A stretch of DNA of 64,000 nucleotides from Streptomyces aquilus (GCF_003955715.1 NZ_CP034463.1:992001-1056000), one strand, 5' to 3'. Positions 1 through 9,220 are shown, counted from the first letter of the stretch. Notes: generated by a model not told the origin, from the letters alone. Numbers and translations are program-made.

Positions 1-1358
1 CGGGTGCGGCCCTCGGGGCCGGTGTGGAAGGTGGCCATGAACTTCGTGGCCGCGTCGAAGGGCAGCTCACCGGTGCGCGGCAGCTCGGCCCGCAGTCCGT
101 CCGCGTCCATGCCCGCCTTCGCGGCGAGGACGACGAGCGCGGCCTCCGTGGGGTCGCCGACGTAGCCGTCGCCGGTGAGGCGGGCGTCGTTGCACAGGGC
201 GAACGGCAGGATCGCGTCGAGGAGCCGGCCGGCGCGGCCCTCGGCACCACGGACGGTGCCCTGGGTGCCGTACCCCTCGCCGGTCACCTCGTGGAGCCGA
301 CCGGCCGTCCACAGGGCCCGTACGGTCATCTCGTTGAGTGTCAGTGTGCCGGTCTTGTCGCTGCACACGACCGTCGCCGAGCCGAGCGACTCCACGGACG
401 CCAGGCGTTTGACGATGGCCCCGCGGCGGGCCATCCGGTGCACGCCGAGGGCGAGGGTGAGCGCCAGCACGGCGGGCAGGCCCTCGGGGATCGCGGCGAC
501 GGCCAGGGCCACGGCCCGCAGCGCGAGGTCGGCGAGCGACTCGCCCTCGACGAGGGCGACGAGCACGTAGAGAGCGACGGCGATGCCGCTGAGCAGCGCC
601 AAGCGGCGCCCCAGGCTGTCCAGTTGGATCTGAAGGGGACTCGCCGGTTCGGGCCCGGTGCGCAACGCCTCCGCGATCGCGCCGAGTTGGGTGCGCATGC
701 CAGTGGCCGTGACGACCATCTCGGCGCGACCCCGGGTGACGGCCGTGTTCATGAACAGCATGCCGGTGCGCTCCGCGAGGGGCACCGGGCCGGTCGCGGC
801 GGTGCTCTTGGCGACCGGCTGGGACTCGCCGGTCAGGGCCGCCTCGGCGACCTCGACGGACTCGGCGACGGTCAGCCGTCCGTCGGCCGGCACCCGGTCG
901 CCCGCCTCCAGCAGCACCACGTCACCGGGGACGAGGGTGTCCGCCTCGACGATCCGTTCCGCGCCGTCGCGGCGGACCCGGGCGGTCGGCACGAGCATCC
1001 GGCGCAGCGCCTCCAGGCTGCGCTCGGCGCGCCGTTCCTGGAGGTAGCCGAGGACGGCGTTGATCTGCAGGACGACGGTGATGACGAGGGCGTCCTTGAT
1101 GTCCCCGATGGCCCCGGCGACGACGGCGGCGATGAGCAGGATGCCGATGAGCCAGTTGCGGAACTGGTCGAGGAACTTCAGCCATTCGGGCCGCCGGGCG
1201 GGTTCGGCCAGCCGGTTCGGCCCGAAGACGGCGGCGCGTTCGGTGACCTCGCGCGCGCTCAGACCCGTCGCCGGTTCCACCCGCAGGCGGGCGGCCGCTT
1301 CCGCGACGTCCAGTTGGTGGACCTCGGGGAGGGCCGGGACGGTCGAGGGGGCGCTCAC
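1..1358 (-). CDS. P2-type cation-transporting ATPase, N-terminal 452 residues (runs off the window edge)
   Basis: Probable membrane pump of the PacL/SERCA-like P2 class. The visible part has a cation-ATPase N-terminal domain, the first transmembrane pair, the actuator loop with TGES, the TM4 motif PEGLPAVL, and the phosphorylation motif CSDKTGTLT with the phosphorylated Asp at about residue 334. The nucleotide-binding domain is entered but the C-terminal membrane part lies outside the window. The GTG start at 1358 overlaps the stop of the upstream universal stress protein in a GTGA, so the two are translationally coupled. PEGLP is typical of Ca2+/Mg2+-type pumps; the ion cannot be decided from this fragment. 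Confidence 0.9.
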   Translation of the reverse strand, partial: MSAPSTVPALPEVHQLDVAEAAARLRVEPATGLSAREVTERAAVFGPNRLAEPARRPEWLKFLDQFRNWLIGILLIAAVVAGAIGDIKDALVITVVLQINAVLGYLQERRAERSLEALRRMLVPTARVRRDGAERIVEADTLVPGDVVLLEAGDRVPADGRLTVAESVEVAEAALTGESQPVAKSTAATGPVPLAERTGMLFMNTAVTRGRAEMVVTATGMRTQLGAIAEALRTGPEPASPLQIQLDSLGRRLALLSGIAVALYVLVALVEGESLADLALRAVALAVAAIPEGLPAVLALTLALGVHRMARRGAIVKRLASVESLGSATVVCSDKTGTLTLNEMTVRALWTAGRLHEVTGEGYGTQGTVRGAEGRAGRLLDAILPFALCNDARLTGDGYVGDPTEAALVVLAAKAGMDADGLRAELPRTGELPFDAATKFMATFHTGPEGRT

Positions 1359-2242
1359 GGCCGCTCCTCCGCCGACCGCACGACGGCGACCGGGCAGTCG
1401 GCGTGGTGGAGCAGGGCCTGACTGACCGAGCCGAGGAGCAGCCCGGCGAATCCGCCGTGGCCCCGCGCACCGAGCACCAGGAGCCCGGCCTCCGTGGTCG
1501 CCTCGATGAGGCTGTGCCGGACGCGGCCGCGCACCAGCCTGGGACGGACGCCGACGTCGGGGTACTTCTCCCGCAGTCCGCCCAGCGCTTCGGAGAGCAC
1601 CCGCTGCTCCTCGTCGCGCAGCCGGTCCTCGTCGTACGTCACGAAGGGCGGGTCGCCGGGACCGTCGTAGGCGCGTTCGGTGTGCGTGTTCCAGACGTGC
1701 ACGGCGACGATGTCGACGCCGTGCAGGGAGGCCTGCGCGAAGGCGAACTCGACGGCGCCGCGGGACGCGGGGGACCCGTCGACGGCGAGGAGCACCGGGC
1801 CGGCCGGGTCGGGCCGGCCGCGCACCACCAGCACGGGGCAGGCGGCGTGCGCGGCGAGGTGCCCCGCGGTGGAGCCGAGGAGCAGGCTGCCGAAACGGCT
1901 CCGGCCCCGGCTGCCGACGACGGCCAGCGACGCCGTGCGGGACTCGCTCTCCAGGACCATCACCGGTTCGCCGACGACGACTTCGCGCCGCACGTCGATC
2001 CCGGGCGCGGCTTTGCGGGCCCGGCGCTCGGCCTCGGTGAGCGTGCCGTCGACCAGTTCGTGCAGGCCGGGGGCGGCCGGGGTCCAGGGTGCCACGGCGG
2101 GAGGCACGTGCGCCGAGGGCCAGCCGAAGGCATGCACCAGCCGGAGCCCCACGCCGCGCAGCGCGGCCTCGCGTGCCGCGACCGCCACGGCCGTCAGGCC
2201 GGACGGTGAACCGTCCACGCCGACCACGACAGGACTGTTCAT
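1355..2242 (-). CDS. Universal stress protein, tandem UspA domains (USP-1)
   Basis: A 295-residue cytoplasmic protein with two UspA folds. Each opens with VVVGVDGSPSG- or VLLAVDGSPAS-type strands and closes with the nucleotide-binding signature G-x2-G-x9-G(S/T) (GSRGRSRFGSLLLGS and GARGHGGFAGLLLGS). Proteins of this class bind ATP and are typical of hypoxia/dormancy regulons in actinobacteria. I chose the ATG at 2242 because AGGAGGGGAG lies just upstream and the protein then begins directly with the UspA strand. The open frame extends to 2677 only as high-GC noise. It is the first gene of a two-gene operon with the P2-ATPase and is divergent from USP-2. Confidence 0.93.
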   Translation of the reverse strand: MNSPVVVGVDGSPSGLTAVAVAAREAALRGVGLRLVHAFGWPSAHVPPAVAPWTPAAPGLHELVDGTLTEAERRARKAAPGIDVRREVVVGEPVMVLESESRTASLAVVGSRGRSRFGSLLLGSTAGHLAAHAACPVLVVRGRPDPAGPVLLAVDGSPASRGAVEFAFAQASLHGVDIVAVHVWNTHTERAYDGPGDPPFVTYDEDRLRDEEQRVLSEALGGLREKYPDVGVRPRLVRGRVRHSLIEATTEAGLLVLGARGHGGFAGLLLGSVSQALLHHADCPVAVVRSAEERP

Positions 2243-2380
2243 CGTGCTCCCCTCCTCCGTGCTCTGCGTACTCTCCGGCGCGGGCAGCACCGCACGGCCG
2301 GGCGCCCGGCGCGTGACCGCCGGGCGGTCCTCGCCGCGTGTCCGACTTCCAGGCTGGTCCTCCGGCCCACGCCGGGCACA

Positions 2381-2394
2381 GGGCCGTCCGGGCC
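2381..2394. promoter_or_regulatory. DevR/OsdR-like box in the USP-1/USP-2 divergent promoter
   Basis: GGGCCGTCCGGGCC is an imperfect copy of the 14-bp palindrome repeated across this island. It lies 139 bases from the USP-1 start and 119 bases before the USP-2 start. It is weaker than the perfect copies elsewhere, so the assignment rests on position and the shared context. Confidence 0.4.
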
Positions 2395-2513
2395 ACCGGA
2401 GCGCCCCATCCGGCCCTCGCCCGCCCGGCGCCGCGCCCGGACGCTGAAAGGAGGGAGAGCACGCGCGCGGCAGCGTCGGCACGGGGCGCCGCGCCGACAA
2501 CCGGAGGTGCGTC

Positions 2514-3398
2514 ATGACCGGACCTGTCGTCGTAGGGCTGGACGGATCGCCCGCGAGCGTGACCGCCGCGTGGTGGGCCGCCCGCGAGGCCGCGGACCGG
2601 CGCCTCCCGCTGCTGCTGCTCCACTCCTGGACCACCCAGCCGCTGAACGTGCCCGTCCCGCAGGAGGCGCTGAGCAAGCAGCGCTACGGCGGTCAGGTGC
2701 TGCAGCGCATGGAGGCGGAGCTGCTGCATCGCCACCCGGACCTCACCGTCACCACGGAGCTGGTGTCCGAGCCGGCGGCCCAGGCCCTGCTGGACCTCGG
2801 ACAGACGGCGTCCCTGATGGTGCTGGGCTCCCGCGGCCACGGCTCGGTGGCCGGTTTCCTGCTCGGCTCGATCAGCCTGCACGTGCTGGGACTCGCCCGG
2901 TGCCCCACCGTGGTCGTCCGCACCGGTGATCCCACCGTCCCCGAGGGATGGCAGCCGCCCGCGGAGATCCGGGGCGACATCGTCGTCGGCATGCAGCACA
3001 ACGGACCGACCATCGCTCCACTGCTGGAGTTCGCCCTCACCGCCGCCCAGCTCCACGGGACCCGCGTACTCGCGGTTCGGGCACTGCCGGTGTCCTCCCT
3101 GGTGACGCATCCGCACGCGCTGACCGAACCGGGCGACGAGGCCTGGCAGGCGGAGGAACACGGCCGGCTCGCCGCCGAACTCGCACCGTGGCGGGAGAAG
3201 TTCCCGGACGTGGAGCTCGTGCCGCGGGTCACCCGGGGCGCCGCGGCCCAGGTGCTGCTGTCCGCCTCCGCCCACAGCCGGTTGACCGTGGTGGGACGTC
3301 GTCGGCACCCGTCCCACCTGGCGTGGAAGCTCGGGCCCGTCGCCCACGCGGCTCTGCACCACATGCCGTGCCCGGTCGCCGTAGTGCCGCACGACTGA
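2514..3398 (+). CDS. Universal stress protein, tandem UspA domains (USP-2)
   Basis: A 294-residue protein with two UspA domains. The first has a full ATP-binding signature (GSRGHGSVAGFLLGS). The second is degenerate (GRRRHPSHLAWKLGPVAH), a pattern common in actinobacterial tandem USPs. CGGAGGTGCGTC precedes the ATG. It leads a likely operon with the hemerythrin-fused ATPase (28-base gap) and the ABC exporter behind it, all on the plus strand through 9107. The shared promoter region with USP-1 carries an imperfect DevR/OsdR-like box. Confidence 0.93.
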   Translation: MTGPVVVGLDGSPASVTAAWWAAREAADRRLPLLLLHSWTTQPLNVPVPQEALSKQRYGGQVLQRMEAELLHRHPDLTVTTELVSEPAAQALLDLGQTASLMVLGSRGHGSVAGFLLGSISLHVLGLARCPTVVVRTGDPTVPEGWQPPAEIRGDIVVGMQHNGPTIAPLLEFALTAAQLHGTRVLAVRALPVSSLVTHPHALTEPGDEAWQAEEHGRLAAELAPWREKFPDVELVPRVTRGAAAQVLLSASAHSRLTVVGRRRHPSHLAWKLGPVAHAALHHMPCPVAVVPHD

Positions 3399-3425
3399 CC
3401 TCCGATGGACCCGGGGAGAGCCGTC

Positions 3426-5759
3426 ATGGACCGCACCTCTTGGCGCGACCGGCCGCTCCGGCTGCGAGCGGCCCTGTCCGGTGTGCCGACCGTCGAGGCG
3501 ATGCTGTTCGCCGACACGGCCGTGGCGCTTGCGGCCGGCGGGATCTTCCGGCTGGCGGGTGCCGCCCGACTCGCCGACCTGTGCTGGGCGCTGGGCACGG
3601 TGGTCGCCGTCGTGCCGGCGGTGGGCTGGGTGCTGGCGTCGCTGCGACGCCGACAGACCGGCGTGGACCTGATCGCGGTGCTGGCCCTGGGCGGCACCCT
3701 GGCCGTGGGCGAGTACCTGGCCGGTGCCCTGATCGCGCTGATGCTGGCCACCGGCCGCACCCTGGAGGCCGCGGCGCGGCAGCGGGCCTCGCGCGATCTG
3801 CGCGCCCTGCTGGAGCACGCGCCGCGCACCGCCCGGCGCCGCACCGGCACGGATGTGCGAATGGTGGCACTCGACGAGGTCGTCGTCGGTGATCTGCTGG
3901 TCGTCGGTCCCGGCGAGGTCGTCCCCGTGGACGGACGCGTGGTCGGCGCCGCGGCCGAGCTCGACGAGTCGATGCTCACCGGCGAGCCCCTCGCGGTGCA
4001 CCGGCCGCCGGGCGAGCCGGTGCGCAGCGGTGTCGTGAACGCGGGCGGCGCCTTCGAACTGCGCGCCACGGCGACCGCGCAGGACAGCACCTACGCCGAG
4101 ATCGTCCGGCTGGCCCGGCACGCCGGGGCGGAGTCGGCACCCGTGGTGCGGCTGGCCGACCGGTACGCGGCCTGGTTCCTGCCGCTGGCCCTGGCGGTGG
4201 CCGCGCTGGCGTGGCTGGTGAGCGGTTCCGCGGTGCGGGCGGTGGCGGTCCTGGTGGTCGCCACGCCGTGTCCGCTGCTGCTGGCCGCGCCGGTGGCCGT
4301 CGTCTCCGGGCTGTCGCGGGCCTCACGGCTCGGCGTGGTCGTCCGCGACGGCGGCGCGCTGGAGAACCTCGGACGCGCCCGCACCCTGCTGCTCGACAAG
4401 ACCGGCACCCTCACCGTGGGCCGTCCGCGGGTGCTCGACGTGGTGGCGGCGCCCGGCTGGCAGCCGTCCCAGGTGCTGCGGCTCGCGGCCTCACTCGACC
4501 AGTACTCGCCGCACGTCCTCGCCCGGGCCGTCGTGAACGCCGCCCGCGAACGCGGGCTGCGGCTGTCGGTGCCGGCCGACGTGTCGGAGGAGCCGGGCCG
4601 CGGCGCCGTCGGCACGGTTGCGGGCCGGCGGATGGCCGTGGGCCGGCTGGACGGCCGCGCCGACAAGCCCGGTTGGGCGCGCGCGGCCGACAACCGGGCC
4701 CTCCTCGACGGGGCGACCGTCGTCTGGCTCACCGTCGACTCCCGCCCGGTCGGTGCCGTGCTGCTGCGCGACCCGCTCCGCCCCGACGCGCCGCGCACCC
4801 TGCGCCGGCTGCGGGCGGCGGGCATCGGGCGACTGGTGATGCTCACCGGTGACCGTGCCGAGCCCGCCCGCGAGGTCGGTGCCGTTCTCGGGCTCGACGA
4901 CGTGCGGGCCGGGCTGTCCCCGGCCGGCAAGGTCGACGTGGTGCGTACCGAACGCCGCCGCGCGGTCACCGTGATGGTCGGCGACGGCGCCAACGACGCC
5001 CCCGCCCTGGCCGCCGCGGACATCGGCGTGGCCATGGGGGCGTTCGGCTCCACCGCGTCCTCCGAGGCCGCGGACATCGTGCTGACCACCGACCGGGTGG
5101 ACCGGCTGGCCGACGCGGTCGCCATCGCCGTACGGTCGCGGCGCATCGCCGTGCAGAGCGCGCTCGGCGGGATGCTGCTGTCGCTCGCTGCGATGGCGGC
5201 GGCCGCGGCCGGGCTGCTGACACCGGCCGTCGGGGCGCTGCTCCAGGAGGGCATCGACGCCGCGGTGATCCTCAACGCGCTGCGCGCCCTGGGCGACGAC
5301 AGATCGGCCAGGCCGGCGCTCACCCCGTCCGCGGAGACGCTGATCCATCGCTTCGCCGCCGAACACGACGACCTCCAGGACGTGCTGGAGGCCGTACGCG
5401 CCGCCGCCGACCGTCTTTCCGACGGCCCGGGCCCGCAGTCCCTGGCCGCGGTGGCCGAGGTGCACCGGCTGCTCACCGAGCGGCTGCTGCCGCACGAGCA
5501 CGCCGAGGAGCACCAGCTCTATCCGGCGCTCGCGCCGACGCTCGGCGGCCTGGAGGCCACGGCCCCGATGAGCCGTGCCCATGCCGAGATCGACCGCCTC
5601 GCCCACCGCATCGCCACGCATCTGGCCCTGGCGGAACCCGACGGCCGCCTGACGCCGGAGCAGCTGGACGACCTGCGGGCCTGTCTGTACGGGCTGCACA
5701 CCGTCCTGCGGCTGCACTTCACGCAGGAGGAGGAGAACTACTTCTCCCTCGCCCCCTGA
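3426..5759 (+). CDS. P1B-type metal-transporting ATPase fused to a C-terminal hemerythrin-like domain
   Basis: A 777-residue membrane pump. There is no N-terminal heavy-metal-binding domain. It has TGEP at residues 185-188, the TM4 motif TPCP at 280-283, DKTGT with phospho-Asp324, an SPH segment like the P1B HP motif, and GDGANDAP. From about residue 640 it continues into a helical domain rich in H-x-E pairs (IHRFAAEHDD, HEHAEEHQLYP, HFTQEEENYF), matching a diiron hemerythrin (HHE) fold. This architecture matches P1B-5 ATPases with a C-terminal hemerythrin-like domain. ATG 3426 is preferred over ATG 3405 because GGGGAGAG sits at the right distance. The domain suggests oxygen or iron sensing tied to metal export. 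Confidence 0.9.
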   Translation: MDRTSWRDRPLRLRAALSGVPTVEAMLFADTAVALAAGGIFRLAGAARLADLCWALGTVVAVVPAVGWVLASLRRRQTGVDLIAVLALGGTLAVGEYLAGALIALMLATGRTLEAAARQRASRDLRALLEHAPRTARRRTGTDVRMVALDEVVVGDLLVVGPGEVVPVDGRVVGAAAELDESMLTGEPLAVHRPPGEPVRSGVVNAGGAFELRATATAQDSTYAEIVRLARHAGAESAPVVRLADRYAAWFLPLALAVAALAWLVSGSAVRAVAVLVVATPCPLLLAAPVAVVSGLSRASRLGVVVRDGGALENLGRARTLLLDKTGTLTVGRPRVLDVVAAPGWQPSQVLRLAASLDQYSPHVLARAVVNAARERGLRLSVPADVSEEPGRGAVGTVAGRRMAVGRLDGRADKPGWARAADNRALLDGATVVWLTVDSRPVGAVLLRDPLRPDAPRTLRRLRAAGIGRLVMLTGDRAEPAREVGAVLGLDDVRAGLSPAGKVDVVRTERRRAVTVMVGDGANDAPALAAADIGVAMGAFGSTASSEAADIVLTTDRVDRLADAVAIAVRSRRIAVQSALGGMLLSLAAMAAAAAGLLTPAVGALLQEGIDAAVILNALRALGDDRSARPALTPSAETLIHRFAAEHDDLQDVLEAVRAAADRLSDGPGPQSLAAVAEVHRLLTERLLPHEHAEEHQLYPALAPTLGGLEATAPMSRAHAEIDRLAHRIATHLALAEPDGRLTPEQLDDLRACLYGLHTVLRLHFTQEEENYFSLAP

Positions 5760-5790
5760 CCCATCCCGCTCTGTCCCCCGAGGTGATGCC

Positions 5791-6759
5791 ATGAACGCCC
5801 CCGTGGGCAACCCGGACGCCGTGCTCGACTGCGCGCACCTGGTGCGGCGGTTCGGCGAGCGCACCGCCGTCGACGACGTGAGCCTGCGCATCGCGCCCGG
5901 CGAGACGTACGGCCTGCTCGGACCCAACGGCGCGGGGAAGACGACGACGATCAGGATGGCCTGCGGGCTGCTGCGCCCCGACGCCGGGACGGTGCGCGTC
6001 GCGGGCCTGGCGGTGACCACGGCCGCCGGACCGGCCAAGAAGCTCATCGGCTTCGTCCCGCAGGACGTGGCCCTCTACCCGGACCTCAGCGTCCGGGAGA
6101 ACCTCCGATTCTTCGGACGTCTGTACCGGCTCTCCCGCCGCGCCCTGGAGCGTCGCGTCGACGAGGTCCTCGACCTCATCGAACTCCGCGACCGCGCGGG
6201 CGACCGGGTGGACTCGCTGTCCGGCGGCATGCGCCGACGCCTCAACATCGGTGCCGGCCTTGTGCATTCACCGACGCTGCTGGTGCTGGACGAGCCGACC
6301 GTCGGCGTCGACCCGCAGAGCCGGCACGCGATCCTGGAGAGCGTCACGCGGTTCGGCGAGGAGGGCATGGCCGTCCTCTACACCACGCACTACATGGAGG
6401 AGGCCGAGCGGCTCTGCGACCGGGTCGGCATCATCGACCGCGGCCGGCTCGTCGCCGAGGGCAGTCCCCGGGCACTGGTGGCGCTGGTCGCCGAACGCGA
6501 CCGGGTCCGGCTGTCCGCCGCCGGCAACCTCGCCGCGTACGCGGCGGCCTGCGGCCGGCTGGGCCGCGTCGAGGGCGCTGCCCGCACCGGCGACCACGGC
6601 GAGGTGGTGGAACTGGTCGTCAAGGACGCGCGCAGCCTGTTGCCCGACCTCCTCGACCTCGCCCACGCGCAGCACGTCGACATCCGCAGCGTGGAGATCG
6701 ACGAACCCGACCTGGAGGCGGTCTTCCTCCATCTGACCGGCACCGCGCTGAGGGAGTGA
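5791..6759 (+). CDS. ABC exporter ATP-binding protein (DrrA/CcmA-like)
   Basis: A 322-residue cytoplasmic ATPase with Walker A GPNGAGKTT (about residues 43-51), a Q-loop, the signature LSGGMRRRL, Walker B LLVLDEPTVGVDP and the switch His (TTHYMEEAERL). The roughly 100-residue C-terminal extension is typical of exporters that use ABC-2 permeases. GAGGTGATGCC precedes the ATG. It is followed six bases later by the first permease and four-base coupled to the second, so the three form one transporter. The substrate cannot be read from the sequence; drug or lipid export is the family norm. Confidence 0.93.
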   Translation: MNAPVGNPDAVLDCAHLVRRFGERTAVDDVSLRIAPGETYGLLGPNGAGKTTTIRMACGLLRPDAGTVRVAGLAVTTAAGPAKKLIGFVPQDVALYPDLSVRENLRFFGRLYRLSRRALERRVDEVLDLIELRDRAGDRVDSLSGGMRRRLNIGAGLVHSPTLLVLDEPTVGVDPQSRHAILESVTRFGEEGMAVLYTTHYMEEAERLCDRVGIIDRGRLVAEGSPRALVALVAERDRVRLSAAGNLAAYAAACGRLGRVEGAARTGDHGEVVELVVKDARSLLPDLLDLAHAQHVDIRSVEIDEPDLEAVFLHLTGTALRE

Positions 6760-6765
6760 GGAGCC

Positions 6766-7935
6766 GTGGGCGTCGTCCTCGCCATCGCCGCCAAGGACCT
6801 GCGGCAGCGGCTGCGGGACCGGTCGGCCTGGGTGATCGTGTTCCTGGCCCCGGTCCTCATCTCCGCGCTGATGGCCCTGGCGTTCAACAACAACTCCGAG
6901 TTCCGCGCGAACATCGGCGTCGTCGACCTGGACCGCGGCCCGGCCGCCGCCGGGCTCACGCGGGTGCTGACGAGCCCGGAGCTCGAAGGCACCGTCCACG
7001 TGCGGTCCTACGACGACGAGAGCGCCGCCCGCCGGGCGGTGGACGCCGGCGGCGTGCATGCCGCGATCGTCGTGCCCAGGGGCTTCACCCAGGCCCTGCA
7101 CGGTGGCACCGCCGCGCCCGTGAAGGTCCTGGACAGCGTCGACTTCGGGCTGCAGGCCCAGCTCGCCCGGGCGGTCACCGAGTCCTACGTCGCCCAGGTC
7201 AACGCCGACCGGCTGTCCGTCGCCACGGCCGTCGCCGCGGGTGCCCCGCAGCGGGACGTCCCGGAACTCGCCGCGAAGGCCGCCCTGCTGCGGCTGCCCG
7301 AAGAGGTGCGGGCTGAGGGACTGCCCGACGACGCGCTGAAGGTGATCAGCTACTTCGGGCCGAGCATGGGCATGTTCTTCGTGCTGTTCACGGTCGGCTT
7401 CGGCGCACGCGGCTACTTCATCGAGCAGCAGCAGGGCACCCTCGACCGGATCGCGGCGGCGCCTGTCGGGCGGGGCGCGCTGTTGCTCGGCAAGTCGGTG
7501 TCGACGTTCGTGTACAGCCTGGCCGGGCTCGCCACCGTCACGCTCGTGTCGTGGCTCGCGTTCGGGGCGAGCTGGGCGGACCCGCTCGGCGTGGCGGCCC
7601 TGAGCGTGGCGATGGCCGTGTGCGTGGTGTGTCTGACCGCACTGGTCATCGCGCTGGTACGGACCGAGCAGCAGGCTCAGGGGCTCGCCTCGATCCTCGT
7701 CTTCGCGCTGGTGCTGCTCGGCGGCAACTTCGTCTTCGCCTCCGGCAGCACGCCGCTGATCCGCCGCCTCGCCCTGTTCACGCCGAACGGCTGGGCCCTG
7801 CGCGGCTTCACCGACCTGGGCACCGGGGTACGCGGCTGGGCGGCGGTCGGCGCCCCGCTGCTGGGCATCGCCGCGTTCTCGGCGGCCGTGGCCCTGGTGA
7901 CCGCTCTGCTCCTTCGGCTGAGGAGGACGGCATGA
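6766..7935 (+). CDS. ABC-2 type transporter permease 1
   Basis: A 389-residue membrane protein. One N-terminal transmembrane helix is followed by a large extracytoplasmic domain (roughly residues 45-200) and then five or six transmembrane helices to the C-terminus, the YhgE/NatB-like ABC-2 layout. The GTG start at 6766 follows TGAGGAGCC, which overlaps the end of the ATPase gene. It is homologous in layout to the next gene, so the pair probably forms a heterodimeric channel. Confidence 0.88.
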   Translation: MGVVLAIAAKDLRQRLRDRSAWVIVFLAPVLISALMALAFNNNSEFRANIGVVDLDRGPAAAGLTRVLTSPELEGTVHVRSYDDESAARRAVDAGGVHAAIVVPRGFTQALHGGTAAPVKVLDSVDFGLQAQLARAVTESYVAQVNADRLSVATAVAAGAPQRDVPELAAKAALLRLPEEVRAEGLPDDALKVISYFGPSMGMFFVLFTVGFGARGYFIEQQQGTLDRIAAAPVGRGALLLGKSVSTFVYSLAGLATVTLVSWLAFGASWADPLGVAALSVAMAVCVVCLTALVIALVRTEQQAQGLASILVFALVLLGGNFVFASGSTPLIRRLALFTPNGWALRGFTDLGTGVRGWAAVGAPLLGIAAFSAAVALVTALLLRLRRTA

Positions 7936-9107
7936 CCGCACTCGCGGTGACCCGGGCGACGCTGACCCGCGTCCTGCGCGACCGCACCGCCCTGTTCTTC
8001 ATGGTGCTGCTGCCGGTCGCCATCATCGTCGTCATCGGGGTGACCGTCAGCGGCTTCGACCAGTTCCGGATCGGCCTGGTCCCCGCCGCCCGCAGCGGCC
8101 CCGTGGCCCAGGAGCTGGTCTCGGAGCTCCGGAGCGCGCCCGGCCTGCGGACCCGTACGTACGAGTCCGCTGAGGACGCCCGTACCGCGCTGCGCCGCGC
8201 CGAACTGGACGCGGTCGTGCTGGTGCCGGCGGGTCTCGACGCCGATGTGCGGGCCGGACGCACCGTCGGCGTGCGGGTGTTGGTGGAACCGACCGGGAGC
8301 GCCGGGCACGGGGCCGTGTCCTCGGTGTCGGCGGTGGTGGCGGGGCACGGGGCGCGGCTTCAGGCCGCCGCCTTCGCCGGCGATCAGGCGGGCGGCACCT
8401 TCGACGAGAACCTCGCGCTCGCCCGCGGCGCCGAGCGGGCGTCCTCACCACTCGTCGTCCAGGCACAGACCGTCAACGGCGAAAGCGACTATCTGCCGCT
8501 CGGTTACAGCTACAGCACCCCGACCATGCTGGTGCTGTTCGTGTTCATCAACGCGCTGGCGGGTGGCGCGGCCATCGTGGCGACCCGCCGCACGGGCGTG
8601 TACGCGCGGGCACTGGCGGCGCCCGTCCCCGCCCGCACGCTCGTTCTCGGCGAGACGCTGGCCTACTTCCTGCTCGCCGTCCTGCAGTCCCTGCTGATCG
8701 TCGGGATCGGGGCGGTGGCCTTCGACGTCGCGTGGGGCGACCCGTTGGCCGCCGGTGTCCTGATCGCGGTGTGGGCGCTGGTGGGCACCGGGGCGGGGGT
8801 GCTGGCCGGGGCCCTGTTCCGCACGCCGGAGCAGGTGCACGCGATCGGTCCCGCCCTCGGAATCGGGATGGGCATGCTGGGCGGTTGCATGTGGCCGCTG
8901 GCGCTGGTGCCGGACTGGCTGCGCACCGCCGGGCACGCGGTGCCGCAGGCATGGGCCGTCGACGCGTGGACGACGCTGCTGTCCCGCGACGGGGACCTGC
9001 CCGCCATTCTGGGCGACCTCACCGTCCTGGCCGGCTTCGCCGTCGCGCTCGTCACGCTGGCTTCCCTGGCCCTGCGCCACAGGCTCGTGACGAGCCCCGG
9101 CAGTTGA
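7932..9107 (+). CDS. ABC-2 type transporter permease 2
   Basis: A 391-residue membrane protein with the same plan as its neighbour: TM1 near residues 18-38, an outer domain to about residue 200, then five or six helices. The ATG at 7932 overlaps the stop of permease 1 (ATGA). The frame is open back to 7551, but that stretch is a shadow of permease 1. It is the last gene of the USP-2/ATPase/exporter operon. I found no clear hairpin terminator after it, only the promoter region of the next gene. Confidence 0.88.
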   Translation: MTALAVTRATLTRVLRDRTALFFMVLLPVAIIVVIGVTVSGFDQFRIGLVPAARSGPVAQELVSELRSAPGLRTRTYESAEDARTALRRAELDAVVLVPAGLDADVRAGRTVGVRVLVEPTGSAGHGAVSSVSAVVAGHGARLQAAAFAGDQAGGTFDENLALARGAERASSPLVVQAQTVNGESDYLPLGYSYSTPTMLVLFVFINALAGGAAIVATRRTGVYARALAAPVPARTLVLGETLAYFLLAVLQSLLIVGIGAVAFDVAWGDPLAAGVLIAVWALVGTGAGVLAGALFRTPEQVHAIGPALGIGMGMLGGCMWPLALVPDWLRTAGHAVPQAWAVDAWTTLLSRDGDLPAILGDLTVLAGFAVALVTLASLALRHRLVTSPGS

Positions 9108-9129
9108 CCCCCGACCGGCCCGGAACCTC

Positions 9130-9143
9130 GGGCCGACCGGCCC
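9130..9143. promoter_or_regulatory. DevR/OsdR-like box upstream of the secreted protein at 9221
   Basis: GGGCCGACCGGCCC, identical to the copy at 17644-17657, lies 77 bases before the start codon. It is in the same distance range (about 75-140 bases) as the boxes before the USP, CBS and hmp genes. Confidence 0.6.
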
Positions 9144-9173
9144 CCGCGAGCGTCAACCGATTTGCGGTGTACT

Positions 9174-9204
9174 GGAGTTGAGGAACCGCCGGTTCCTCAA
9201 CTCC
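9174..9204. repeat. Perfect 31-bp palindrome in the leader of the gene at 9221
   Basis: Arms GGAGTTGAGGAACCG (9174-9188) and CGGTTCCTCAACTCC (9190-9204) are perfect complements around a single C. It lies between the DevR-like box and the ribosome-binding site (GGAGAGGAG). It could be a repressor operator or an RNA hairpin that controls translation or transcription read-through. No run of T follows it. Confidence 0.75.
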
Positions 9205-9220
9205 GGAGAGGAGTCAGGGC

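Noticed and set aside
24..1421. A 465-codon plus-strand frame over the first ATPase.
   Set aside because: Composition is Gly/Arg/His-rich with no domain; the minus strand carries an intact P-type ATPase.
9174..9204. Reading the 31-bp palindrome as a simple terminator of the ABC operon.
   Set aside because: It lies directly before a ribosome site and after a promoter-type box, with no T run, so an operator or leader hairpin is more likely, though termination cannot be excluded.
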